The position numbers were made by a program, and so were the translations under genes. Shown here one piece after another: positions 6,693-13,110 of a DNA stretch of 20,404 nucleotides (positions are counted from its first letter, which is position 1; each line of letters starts with the position of its first letter). This DNA is from a virus. The DNA is taken from IMG/VR virus record IMGVR_UViG_3300048997_000492, positions 1 through 20,404 of that record, one strand, 5' to 3'. Under the pieces are notes generated by a model. It saw nothing but the letters and a program-made list of their open reading frames with translations. It was not told the DNA's origin and made no database searches.

Positions 6693-6705
6693 ATGGAGGT
6701 AATTG
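6677..6705 (+). promoter_or_regulatory. putative early rightward promoter
   Basis: TTGCAC (6677-6682), a 17-base spacer and TAATTG (6700-6705) precede the Cro-like gene. The -10 box lies within GAGGTAAT (6696-6703). That word recurs as GAGGTAAT at 5425-5432 and as GAGGTAA at 6742-6748, so it may mark operators. The predicted start of transcription falls near 6712. Confidence 0.45.
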
Positions 6706-6710
6706 CCAAT

Positions 6711-6757
6711 CCACCATATGTTGTGACCCTGTTCTCTTTTAGAGGTAAATATGGTGG
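6711..6757. repeat. 9-bp inverted repeat spanning the cro-like start codon
   Basis: CCACCATAT (6711-6719) is exactly complementary to ATATGGTGG (6749-6757), with 29 bases between them. The right arm contains the ATG start codon at 6751. If transcription begins near 6712, the left arm would form the extreme 5' end of the mRNA and could hide the start codon. As DNA it could instead be a widely spaced operator pair. Confidence 0.5.
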
Positions 6758-7047
6758 AAAGAGGGCTTACCCTTGACGAATGGCGGTTGCGCCAGGGGCT
6801 CAGCTATCGCGCGCTAGGCACGCTGCTCGGCTGCCAGGTCAATATCGCCTTCGCCTATTGCCAGGAGCCCGGAACCAAGGGGTTCAAGCGGCCGGGCGAC
6901 GACCGCATGGACCGCATCTTTGTCATCAGCAACGGCGAGGTCTGGCCGAACAGCTTTTATAAGCTGCCGAAGCTGATCCGGAAGTTCGATCCGAAGCAGC
7001 CGGAGCTGGCGATCGAGCACCACCGCGCACCGGAGCACGCGTCGTGA
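6751..7047 (+). CDS. Cro-like HTH protein, first early gene
   Basis: This 98-residue protein has an N-terminal helix-turn-helix pattern (LTLDEWRLRQGLSYRALGTLLGCQ, residues 6-29) typical of small phage regulators. The middle reads RPGDDRMDRIFVISNGEVWPNSFY, similar to Cro-type proteins that name-check plant-like xxRIxxxTxGEVxPxDFY motifs. It lies divergent to the CI-like gene with overlapping promoters between them, so a Cro-like antagonist of the repressor is the most likely role. ATG 6751 follows AGAGGTAA. The C-terminal charged tail is not recognised. Confidence 0.7.
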   Translation: MVERGLTLDEWRLRQGLSYRALGTLLGCQVNIAFAYCQEPGTKGFKRPGDDRMDRIFVISNGEVWPNSFYKLPKLIRKFDPKQPELAIEHHRAPEHAS

Positions 7048-7310
7048 TCGGACCCGCGGCGGCGCGGGCGCGAACGCATGGTGATTTTGCCAAGACCGCG
7101 GTGCTCTCCGATGCGCTGAAGGAAGTGCTGCGCGCCGATCCGCGCTGGCCGACGCTGGCGGTGCGGCATCGCGAGGCGCTGGCGCAGATCGCGGTCAACA
7201 TGGCCCGCATCGTCTGCGGCAACTCGGATCACCCCGGCCACTGGCATCATATCGCTGATTACGCCGCGCTCGGCGCCAGCGAGGGCGAGCCCGAGGGCGG
7301 GACGCGATGA
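7044..7310 (+). CDS. DUF6378-like phage protein
   Basis: The 88-residue protein reads ARTHGDFAKTAVLSDALKEVL, then REALAQIAVNMARIVCGN and HPGHWHHIADYAAL. The combination THGDF, REALxxIAxxxARIxxGN and HWxxIADYAAL matches my memory of DUF6378, a short phage family of unknown function, often close to replication genes. The GTG at 7044 overlaps the previous stop as GTGA. The conserved histidine/aspartate pattern near the end could be a catalytic or metal site, but that is speculation. Confidence 0.7.
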   Translation: MIGPAAARARTHGDFAKTAVLSDALKEVLRADPRWPTLAVRHREALAQIAVNMARIVCGNSDHPGHWHHIADYAALGASEGEPEGGTR

Positions 7311-7612
7311 CGCTCGAGCTCGAGCTCCGCATCGCCTCGCTGCGCGCCGGGCTGGCGTTCGCCGGCAAGGCGCACCGCAAGGTGATCCAGGCGATGATCG
7401 ATGCGCTGAGTGTCGAAACTGCACCCTCACCCGTCATCCCGGCGGTTGCCGGGATGCCACCCTCTCCCGCGGTGCAGGAGAGGGGCGGGGCCGCAGCGAG
7501 GTCGGCGGTGTGGCTGACCGAGGGCATCGAGACTGCACTGTCGATCGCACTGCTGACCGGCGGCAGCGCCGACCCGACGCTCTATCCGCCCGGCCTCGCG
7601 GTGCCGTGGTGA
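7307..7612 (+). CDS. composite small protein with REP-derived and Toprim-derived segments
   Basis: This 101-residue frame begins with a normal-looking helix (MTLELELRIASLRAG...AHRKVIQAMIDALSVE). It then passes through a proline-rich stretch encoded by a double hairpin (SPVIPAVAGMPPSPAVQERG) and a segment SAVWLTEGIETALSIALLTG that nearly repeats residues of the downstream Toprim gene (SAVWLTEGIEDGLSIALLTG). It ends DPTLYPPGLAVPW. The gene overlaps both neighbours by four bases (ATGA at 7307, GTGA at 7609), so the operon structure has been kept. The N-terminal ~35 residues probably represent the original protein, with the rest acquired by insertion and recombination. No enzyme activity is expected from the isolated Toprim strip. 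Confidence 0.55.
   Translation: MTLELELRIASLRAGLAFAGKAHRKVIQAMIDALSVETAPSPVIPAVAGMPPSPAVQERGGAAARSAVWLTEGIETALSIALLTGGSADPTLYPPGLAVPW
7435..7484. repeat. REP-like double hairpin inside coding sequence
   Basis: CATCCCGGC (7435-7443) pairs perfectly with GCCGGGATG (7448-7456) around GGTT. Next to it CCCTCTCC (7460-7467) pairs with GGAGAGGG (7477-7484). Two adjacent GC-rich hairpins of this type are typical of repetitive extragenic palindromes in alphaproteobacterial genomes, normally between genes. Here they are translated in frame. Confidence 0.6.
7501..7564 (+). repeat. partial direct duplication of Toprim gene segment (copy 1; copy 2 at 8397-8460)
   Basis: Bases 7501-7524 are identical to 8397-8420, and 7525-7564 match 8421-8460 with nine differences by hand count (55 of 64 identical overall). 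Both copies are read in the same phase and encode SAVWLTEGIE..LSIALLTGG. Copy 2 lies in the intact Toprim gene; copy 1 is an isolated strip in the preceding gene. Confidence 0.8.
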
Positions 7613-8775
7613 GCGCCGCGCCCGCCTCGAATGTGCGGCGGCTGGTGCCGATGGCCGACATTGTCGGCGGGCTGGCGGTGCGGATCGAGAGTTTGACGCG
7701 CGAATTGTTGCCGCGCGGGCGGCGCGAGGGGCACGAGTGGAGCGTCGGCTCGCTCGCCGGCGAGCCGGGATCGTCGATGAAGGTGCATCTCGGCGGGCTC
7801 AAATCCGGGTTGTGGCACGATTGGGCATCGGGCGCCGGCGGCGATGCGCTCGACCTGGTCGCCGATGTGCTGTTCCGCGGCGACAAGAAGCTCGCGGTCC
7901 GTTGGGCGCTGACGTGGCTCGGGTACCAGTCGGGCGAGGCGCCGGTTGCGTTGAAGAAAGACGTGGATGCCCGGGCCGCGCCCGGGCAAGGGGATGAGGA
8001 AGAGGCGCGGCGGCGCGGGGCGGCGTTCCGGATGTGGCTCAGCGCGCAGGCCGCGCTGAAGGGCACGGCGGCCGAGCTTTATCTGCTGGGGCGCGGCATC
8101 GATCTGGCCGAGCTCGGGCGCCAGCCGCGGGCGCTCCGGTTTCACCCGCATCTGTGGAACGAACGCTCGCAGCGCCACTGGCCGGCGCTGGTCGCCGGGA
8201 TCAATCGCGCCGACCCGGGCGGCAGCCGGCAGGTCGCGGTGCATCGCACCTGGCTGACCCCGGACGGCATGAAGGCGCCGATCGCCGACGATGCCGGCAA
8301 GAGCGAAGCCAAGCTCAGCTATGGCTCGTATCGCGGCGGGTACATCCCGATCTGGCGCGGCGCCGGCGGCAAATCGCTGAAGGACGCGGCCGCGGGGTCG
8401 GCGGTGTGGCTGACCGAGGGGATCGAGGACGGCCTCTCGATCGCGCTCCTGACCGGCGGCGCCGAGCGCGTGTTGGCGACGGTCAGCCTCTCGAACATGG
8501 GGTCGCTCGCGCTGCCGCCGGCGATCGCCACGGTGGTCATCGCGGCGCAGAACGACCCGTGGTGGAGCGACAAGACCGAGCGCGGCCACGGCGCCGCCAA
8601 GGGGCTCGATCGGGCGATCCGGCATTTCCAGGGCGAGGGGCGCGAGGTGCGGCTGTGGCGGCCGCCGGCGTCGTCGCACGGGGGGGCGCACGGGGCGGCC
8701 GGCGAGGCGTCGGGGAAGGACGCCAACGATTACTTGCGGCAATTGGCAAGCGAAGGGGGAAACAAATGCGCGTGA
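7609..8775 (+). CDS. Toprim-domain primase-like protein
   Basis: The protein has 388 residues from the GTG at 7609, which overlaps the previous TGA. The N-terminal part (VHLGGLKSGLWHDWASGAGGDALDLV) resembles the fold after the zinc finger in DnaG-like phage primases, but no CHC2 cysteine set is visible. A middle region follows, including LRFHPHLWNE. The C-terminal Toprim domain has AVWLTEGIEDGLS with the conserved glutamate, and VVIAAQNDPWW where DxD is usual; here the first acidic residue is Gln. It ends with KDANDYLRQL, common to Toprim_3 phage proteins. The likely role is primer synthesis at the phage fork, upstream of the helicase. A REP-like palindrome encodes part of residues 120-127. 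Confidence 0.8.
   Translation: MSAAPASNVRRLVPMADIVGGLAVRIESLTRELLPRGRREGHEWSVGSLAGEPGSSMKVHLGGLKSGLWHDWASGAGGDALDLVADVLFRGDKKLAVRWALTWLGYQSGEAPVALKKDVDARAAPGQGDEEEARRRGAAFRMWLSAQAALKGTAAELYLLGRGIDLAELGRQPRALRFHPHLWNERSQRHWPALVAGINRADPGGSRQVAVHRTWLTPDGMKAPIADDAGKSEAKLSYGSYRGGYIPIWRGAGGKSLKDAAAGSAVWLTEGIEDGLSIALLTGGAERVLATVSLSNMGSLALPPAIATVVIAAQNDPWWSDKTERGHGAAKGLDRAIRHFQGEGREVRLWRPPASSHGGAHGAAGEASGKDANDYLRQLASEGGNKCA
7968..7988. repeat. REP-like palindrome embedded in primase-like gene
   Basis: TGCCCGGGC (7968-7976) and GCCCGGGCA (7980-7988) form a perfect 9-bp hairpin with a three-base loop, preceded by GTGGA. The word resembles the common alphaproteobacterial REP core. It is translated as part of a polar linker (DARAAPGQGDEEEA) between the N-terminal and middle regions of the primase-like protein. 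Confidence 0.5.
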
Positions 8776-8996
8776 ATGTGTATGCCGAAGAACTGACCGA
8801 AGACGTCGAAATCGTCACCAAGCGCTCCGGCGACAAACTGTTCTACGGGCTGCGGTTTCACTCGGCGATGCATCAGCACCTGATGCCGCCCTTGAACCGC
8901 GACGACGACACCTCCGGGGTGACGTTCTGGAGCGACGATATGGACCGGCTGCGCGCGCTGTTGCGGCGCGGGGCGCAGGCGACGGCGGGGCTGTGA
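8766..8996 (+). CDS. small hypothetical protein
   Basis: This 76-residue protein begins MRVNVYAEELTEDVEIVTKR, followed by KLFYGLRFHSAMHQHL and DTSGVTFWSDDMDRLRALLRRG. It looks like a small beta-rich protein with a C-terminal helix. Similar short proteins with an N-terminal MRVNVYAEEL are, to my recollection, common among phage early genes but have no assigned function. ATG 8766 overlaps the primase end by ten bases. Its stop overlaps the next start. Confidence 0.65.
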   Translation: MRVNVYAEELTEDVEIVTKRSGDKLFYGLRFHSAMHQHLMPPLNRDDDTSGVTFWSDDMDRLRALLRRGAQATAGL

Positions 8997-9517
8997 TGAG
9001 CGAGTGGCAATTCCCGCTGCGCCGCGGCAACAGCCCCGACCCGGCGAAAGGCGCCTGCCTCCTCGACGCGGTGTCGTGGATCGAGTACGGCCGGCTCGGC
9101 GACCACCCGCTATGCGTCGACGATGAATTGGCCGATTACGGGAGGTCGCTCAACGACTGGCTCCCCTTTGGAGCGCGCCAGGGGCTGCGCGAATACATCC
9201 CGCTGTTGGCCGGCACTGCCGGCGACCTGCACCTGTCATTCGCCCGAGGCGAGTTCATCGTCACTCGTGCGATGGAGATCGCCGTCGCGGCGGGGCTCAA
9301 GCTGCGCCATCACCGGGTCAGGTTCCATCCGATCGCGGCCTACGAATACGCATTGATGATGATCGGCAACTACGCCGAGCGCGAGCGGCTGATCTTCCAG
9401 CCGGCGATCGCGCTGCTCGGCGAGGCGATCGCGCTCGGCGCGCGCACGGCGCCGCCGGTGCCGGACGCGGAGATCGAGGCGGCCGTGCTGCGCTTCAGGC
9501 TGGCGCAGGCCGCCTGA
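8996..9517 (+). CDS. hypothetical protein with GACLLDAVSWI..DHPLCVD motif
   Basis: This 173-residue protein starts MSEWQFPLRRGNSPDPAKGACLLDAVSWIEYGRLGDHPLCVDDELA. The arrangement of a GAC(x)nA(x)3E segment followed by DHPxCV resembles a broadly distributed uncharacterised family in actinobacteria and phages. The rest is helical (LREYIPLLAGTAGD, ALMMIGNYAERERL, EIEAAVLRFRLAQ). It is soluble and lacks catalytic signatures I know. The ATG at 8996 shares its A with the preceding TGA; a GTG at 8993 is also possible. Its place among primase and helicase genes suggests an early function. Confidence 0.65.
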   Translation: MSEWQFPLRRGNSPDPAKGACLLDAVSWIEYGRLGDHPLCVDDELADYGRSLNDWLPFGARQGLREYIPLLAGTAGDLHLSFARGEFIVTRAMEIAVAAGLKLRHHRVRFHPIAAYEYALMMIGNYAERERLIFQPAIALLGEAIALGARTAPPVPDAEIEAAVLRFRLAQAA

Positions 9518-9520
9518 GCG

Positions 9521-9934
9521 ATGGCGAAGCCTTCTCTTTATGCCGGCGCTGGCCCGTCGCTTTTCGAGGCGATAAAGCAGCTCGCCGATCGCGACCCCTT
9601 CAGCGTTGTGGCGATTGGCGACATAGCGGCTGAGCGCCTTCGCCAGATCGAGCAGGAGGGCTGGACGCCCGCGCACGACGATGAGGAACACAAGAGCGGC
9701 GATCTGGCCTTGGCCGCAGCAGCGTATGCCAAAGCGCCACACACGCATCGCCGGCGGGATGCTCCGAGGCCAGCATGGTGGCCCTGGCACAACGACTGGT
9801 GGAAGCCGCGATCAAAGCACCGGAACTGTGTAAGGGCCGGAGCGCTGATTGTAGCGGAGCTCGCGCGCTGGGGCCGGAGCGCCACTGCAACGAAAAGTGG
9901 CGACAGCGCGGCTGACCGCAAGAGCACGGCATGA
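9521..9934 (+). CDS. conserved phage-type hypothetical protein
   Basis: The 137-residue protein has VAIGDIAAERLRQIEQEGWTP, then HDDEEHKSGDLALAAAAYA, a tryptophan cluster PAWWPWHNDWWKP and CVRAGALIVAELARW. This set (AERxRQIExEGWT, HDD, WPW...WWKP, RAGALIxAE) recurs in many phages and bacteria and has no known function to me. Codon use is less GC-biased than its neighbours: 16 of the first ~61 codons end in A or T. It precedes the helicase with a four-base ATGA overlap. The N-terminal 30 residues are a variable extension. Confidence 0.65.
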   Translation: MAKPSLYAGAGPSLFEAIKQLADRDPFSVVAIGDIAAERLRQIEQEGWTPAHDDEEHKSGDLALAAAAYAKAPHTHRRRDAPRPAWWPWHNDWWKPRSKHRNCVRAGALIVAELARWGRSATATKSGDSAADRKSTA

Positions 9935-11754
9935 AGAGCGCCAACATTGTCTCGCTGAAGGATGCCGCCAAGGTGCCGGCGGCGCCGGCGGCGCCGGCCG
10001 GGGATGGCGGCGACGGCGATGTCGGGCATGGGAGCGGGCCGCCGCCGGGGTTGCCGGTCGATTGCCCGGTGATGCCGTTGGGCATGTCGGCCGACGGGCG
10101 CAATTTCTACTATCTCGATGCCGGGCAGCGCCTCGTCGTCAAGCAGGAGAAGGAGCATTCGCGGCTCGGAATCCTGGGGCTCTTCAATCATCGCTGGCAG
10201 GTGTTGCAGGATTACTGGCCGCGCCTCACCAAGGTCAAAGACGAGAAGACCGGCGAAGTTGATTACATCGCGACCGGCTGGAAACCCGAGCGCGCCGCCG
10301 AGGAGCTGATCGCCGAGTGCGGCCGGCGCGGCACCCTGAACGTCGCCGACCGGGTGCGCGGGCCGGGCGCCTGGCGCGCCCCGGACGGCGCCCTCATTCT
10401 CCACTGCGGCGACCGGGTGCTGGTCGGCGGCCAGTGGGTCAAGCCGGGCGAGATCGCAGTGCCGGGCGCGCCGTCGGGCACGATCTATCCGGCGCACGCC
10501 CCGACCCCGGTCCCGGCCGACAGTTTCGCCGCCGGCGGGTCGCACGGACCGGCGGCCGAGGCGCTGGAATTGTTCCGCGGTTGGCAATGGAAACAGCCCG
10601 AATTGGGCCCGCATCTGCTGTTGGGCGCGCTCGGCGCAGCGAAGCTCGGCGGCGCCTTGCGCTGGCGCCCGACGATCTGGCTAACGGGCGAGCTCGGCAG
10701 CGGCAAATCGACGTTGTTCGAGTACCTGGCCGCGCTGTGCGGCGAGGGCGGGGTGCATCTGACCGTCGATACGACGCCGGCCGGGGTGTGGCAGCGCACG
10801 CGGCATTCCTCGCATCCGGTGATGATCGACGAGGCCGAGGCCGAGAACGATCCGCGGCGCATGTCGGGCATGATCAAGCTGGCGCGCGCCGCGTCGTCGG
10901 GCGGCGTCGTCTATCGCGGCGGCAGCGAGCACGCGGCGGTCGAATTCCAGATCAAGGGGTGCTTTGTCTTCGGCTCGATCCTGTTGCCGGGGCTCAGCCC
11001 GCAGGACCGCTCGCGGATCACCGTGCTCGAGCTCGCGCCGCTGACCGGGATCAAGCCGCCGGTCATCTCGGCCTTGAAGCTGAAGGCGATGGGCGAGGCG
11101 TTGACGCGCCGCCTGGTCGACGGCTGGCCGCGTCTCAACGAGACGTTCGAGCGCTACCGCGAGGCGCTGGCCGAGGCCGGGCACCGGGCGCGCGGCGCCG
11201 ACCAGTACGGCATCCTGTTGGCCTGCGCCGACCTCCTGCTGTTCGACCACAACGAGGCGACCAGCGACGAACTGGACCGCTGGTGCGAGCTGTTGCCGCC
11301 CGAACCCGATGCGGCGCGCGACCATCAGAATTGCGTCGCGCATCTGATGACGGCGGCGATCGACCCGTATCGCGGCGGCGGCAGGCGGACGATATCGCAA
11401 TGGCTGGTCGACGCGATCTCCGGCGATCCCGACCAGCCGGCGACCGCCAACCGCGTGTTGGAGACCTATGGGCTCAGCGTCGAGATCGAGTCCGCACCCG
11501 GCTGGGTGCTCGGCCAGCCGCCGCTGACCCCGCTGCGCTGGCTCTACGTCGCCAACACCCATCGCGGCCTCGCACAGCTGTTCGAAGGCTCGCACTGGGC
11601 CGGGCAATCGGGCACGTCGAGCCCATGGGTGCAGGCGCTGCGGCGGGTGCCCTATGCCGTCGCGACCGAAAAAATGCGGTTCGCCGGGTACGGCGCGCGC
11701 GCCACCAAGCTGCCGCTCGATTACTTGCTCAAGGGCTGCGAGGGCAGCGAATGA
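9931..11754 (+). CDS. phage replicative helicase-like ATPase (DUF927/D5-like)
   Basis: The 607-residue protein has an N-terminal low-complexity Ala/Pro/Gly stretch (residues 15-48). A region resembling the substrate/primase-linked part of DUF927 proteins follows (60-200), then an ATPase core. That core has Walker A GELGSGKST (253-261), Walker B VMIDEAEAE (297-304), and downstream helices with GCFVFGSILLPGLSPQDRSRI, in which Q/D-R-S-R probably includes sensor and finger arginines. Such proteins unwind DNA at phage and mobile-element forks, usually paired with a primase like the Toprim protein upstream. It is the last gene of the early operon and is followed by an iteron-like noncoding region. 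The family call (DUF927 versus other D5-like) is uncertain. Confidence 0.75.
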   Translation: MKSANIVSLKDAAKVPAAPAAPAGDGGDGDVGHGSGPPPGLPVDCPVMPLGMSADGRNFYYLDAGQRLVVKQEKEHSRLGILGLFNHRWQVLQDYWPRLTKVKDEKTGEVDYIATGWKPERAAEELIAECGRRGTLNVADRVRGPGAWRAPDGALILHCGDRVLVGGQWVKPGEIAVPGAPSGTIYPAHAPTPVPADSFAAGGSHGPAAEALELFRGWQWKQPELGPHLLLGALGAAKLGGALRWRPTIWLTGELGSGKSTLFEYLAALCGEGGVHLTVDTTPAGVWQRTRHSSHPVMIDEAEAENDPRRMSGMIKLARAASSGGVVYRGGSEHAAVEFQIKGCFVFGSILLPGLSPQDRSRITVLELAPLTGIKPPVISALKLKAMGEALTRRLVDGWPRLNETFERYREALAEAGHRARGADQYGILLACADLLLFDHNEATSDELDRWCELLPPEPDAARDHQNCVAHLMTAAIDPYRGGGRRTISQWLVDAISGDPDQPATANRVLETYGLSVEIESAPGWVLGQPPLTPLRWLYVANTHRGLAQLFEGSHWAGQSGTSSPWVQALRRVPYAVATEKMRFAGYGARATKLPLDYLLKGCEGSE

Positions 11755-11864
11755 CGGCTGGCATGACTGTAGGCACCACTATGGGTATTTGGCGCGGCCG
11801 CATCGTTGACTGTCGCCCACACCCATTAGGTGACTATCAGGTCCCGCACGCGAGGGTTGAAACT

Positions 11865-12124
11865 GCCACGCTGTTGCCACGCTGTTGCCACGCTCAAAAG
11901 GGGAACGCGTGGCAGGGATTGTGGTGGTTCGTCAACGGGTTAGGGAAGGTGCCACGCTTGCCACGCCGAAAACGAGCCCCTAATGAACCGCGCGAGAGCG
12001 GGCGGGCGCGCACATCATGGGGATACCGTGGCAACCGTGGCACCGTGGCACTATACAAATCTCTCTTTACGATCAGAGAGATAGATTGCCACGGTAAGTG
12101 CCACGCTGTCGCAGCGAGCGTGGC
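11865..12124. repeat. GCCACG iteron-like array, candidate origin or regulator region
   Basis: GCCACG begins at 11865, 11876, 11887, 11951, 11960, 12088 and 12100, and its complement CGTGGC at 11908, 12027, 12036, 12044 and 12119: twelve copies in 260 bases. The first three form tandem 11-bp units (GCCACGCTGTT twice, then GCCACGCTCAA), about one helical turn each. An AT-rich stretch with an 8-bp hairpin lies within (12052-12085). The array fills most of the only gap longer than 300 bases in the window (11755-12178), between the helicase and packaging genes. The layout resembles an iteron-type origin or a cooperative binding region. Confidence 0.65.
12059..12082. repeat. 8-bp inverted repeat in AT-rich stretch
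   Basis: ATCTCTCT (12059-12066) is complementary to AGAGAGAT (12075-12082) across an eight-base loop. It lies in the least GC-rich part of the noncoding region, between clusters of inverted and direct GCCACG motifs, and could be a DNA-unwinding element or promoter-associated operator. No clear sigma70 pair was found next to it. Confidence 0.4.
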
Positions 12125-12178
12125 AGCGCGCGAGGCCGCCCGGCCGGAGGCTGAGAACCGAAAAACAAACCGGGCGAT

Positions 12179-12715
12179 ATGCTGATGGCCGGGGAACAGA
12201 CGGCGATCGCCGAGGTGCTGGCGGCAGAGGGCGGCACGATCGGTGGCGGGCTTGAGCCGGAGCTCGATCTGTTCGCTGCGCCGAAGACGGCGGAGGGCCA
12301 GCGCAAGGGCGGCCAGATGGCGCCGCTGAAGGGTCCGGGGCGGCCGGCCGGGGTCAAGAACAAGCGTACCCTGCGCGACGTCGAGATCCTCTTGGGCACG
12401 CATCTCGACCCGCGCGCCAAGGCGCTGTGGATCGTCGAGCAGCACCCGGCCGACCTCGCGGCGCTGTGGCACTGCAAGGTGTTCGAGGCGGCCCAGGAGC
12501 AGCGGCTGTGGGCATTGGGCGTGCTGCCGTATGTCGCGGCGCGGATCACGCCCGAGATCATCGACAACCGCCAGGTCATCCACCTGCATTTCAACCCGGT
12601 CGCGGAGGGCGGCGCGGCGGCGGCGAGCGGCGCGATCCGGGTGCTGGAGGCCGCCGATTACGAGGTGGTGGCGGATATACCCTCCGCCGCAACCGATGCG
12701 AATTCAGGGGGTTGA
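12179..12715 (+). CDS. possible terminase small subunit or packaging-linked protein
   Basis: The 178-residue protein contains a basic GPGRPAGVKNKRTLRDVEILL (about residues 50-70), a pattern common near the N-terminus of phage small terminase-like or DNA-binding proteins (KGxGRPxGxxNKxT). A helical region HLDPRAKALWIVEQHPADLAALWHCKVF and EQRLWALGVLPYVAARITPEIID follow, with a variable tail. It is the first gene of the packaging operon, two genes upstream of the large terminase. Recognition of foreign or own DNA ends is inferred from position. ATG 12179 and ATG 12185 are both possible starts; neither has a strong ribosome-binding site. Confidence 0.5.
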   Translation: MLMAGEQTAIAEVLAAEGGTIGGGLEPELDLFAAPKTAEGQRKGGQMAPLKGPGRPAGVKNKRTLRDVEILLGTHLDPRAKALWIVEQHPADLAALWHCKVFEAAQEQRLWALGVLPYVAARITPEIIDNRQVIHLHFNPVAEGGAAAASGAIRVLEAADYEVVADIPSAATDANSGG

Positions 12716-12718
12716 GCG

Positions 12719-12958
12719 ATGACGGTCGAGGCATCCTACAAACCGTCACACAGAGCGAGCGTCCGCATCCCGTTCCGCGAGCGCGTCACGTGCACGCTGG
12801 GCGAGGCGATCGAGGCGACCGGGATCAGCCGCTCGCACCTCTACCGGCTGCGCGCCGCCGGCCGGGTCGAGACCGTGATGGTCGACGGGCGGCGGCTGTG
12901 GCGGGTGCGCTCGCTGCTCGCCCTGGTCGGGGACGCCGGCGCCGGGGACGCGCCGTGA
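12719..12958 (+). CDS. small HTH (excisionase/MerR-like) DNA-binding protein
   Basis: In this 79-residue protein the core reads TCTLGEAIEATGISRSHLYRLRAAGRVETVMVDGRRLWRVRSLLALV. This is a winged-helix pattern of the excisionase/HTH_17 type, with recognition helix SRSHLYRL and a wing ending in a V-DGRRLWR strand. Such small proteins act as excisionases, transcription factors or small terminase partners. Its location directly before the packaging genes makes a DNA-end recognition or late regulatory role plausible. ATG 12719 lies three bases after the previous stop, behind GGGGG. Confidence 0.75.
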   Translation: MTVEASYKPSHRASVRIPFRERVTCTLGEAIEATGISRSHLYRLRAAGRVETVMVDGRRLWRVRSLLALVGDAGAGDAP

Positions 12959-13110
12959 GCCGCGATCTAGGGGGGGTACCCCCGGTTTCGACGGCCGACC
13001 ACCCCATCTGCCCCTGTCGGTGTGCTTTGATCGCCGGCTGGGAGTTTGGCTCGAAAGCGGAAAAGGGGATCCAGCCGTCGCGGGTCGGGGCGGGGAGCGC
13101 CGGGGCATGA
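12955..13110 (+). CDS. possible tiny protein bridging HTH and terminase genes
   Basis: A 51-residue frame starts at GTG 12955, overlapping the previous TGA as GTGA. It ends at TGA 13108-13110, overlapping the terminase ATG 13107 as ATGA. It reads VSRDLGGVPPVSTADHPICPCRC and then ALIAGWEFGSKAEKGI. The cysteine trio CPCRC could bind metal. Flanking four-base overlaps on both sides match the coupling of neighbouring genes, which is the main support. A G-run/C-run palindrome (12972-12983) lies inside. No family was recognised; it could also be an untranslated spacer holding a packaging site. Confidence 0.4.
   Translation: MSRDLGGVPPVSTADHPICPCRCALIAGWEFGSKAEKGIQPSRVGAGSAGA

Noticed and set aside
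10317-11750. Plus-strand alternative frame within the helicase gene
   Set aside because: It is low-complexity and arginine-rich, with no motif, while the helicase frame has intact Walker A and B motifs.
11751-12185. A 144-codon frame that starts with an ATGA overlap on the helicase stop and ends TGATG at the next gene
   Set aside because: The frame covers the GCCACG array, and its codon third positions are only about half G/C over the first 30 codons, unlike neighbouring genes. Repeats such as VPRLPR simply reflect the DNA motif. Kept as noncoding, but ribosome profiling could reverse this.
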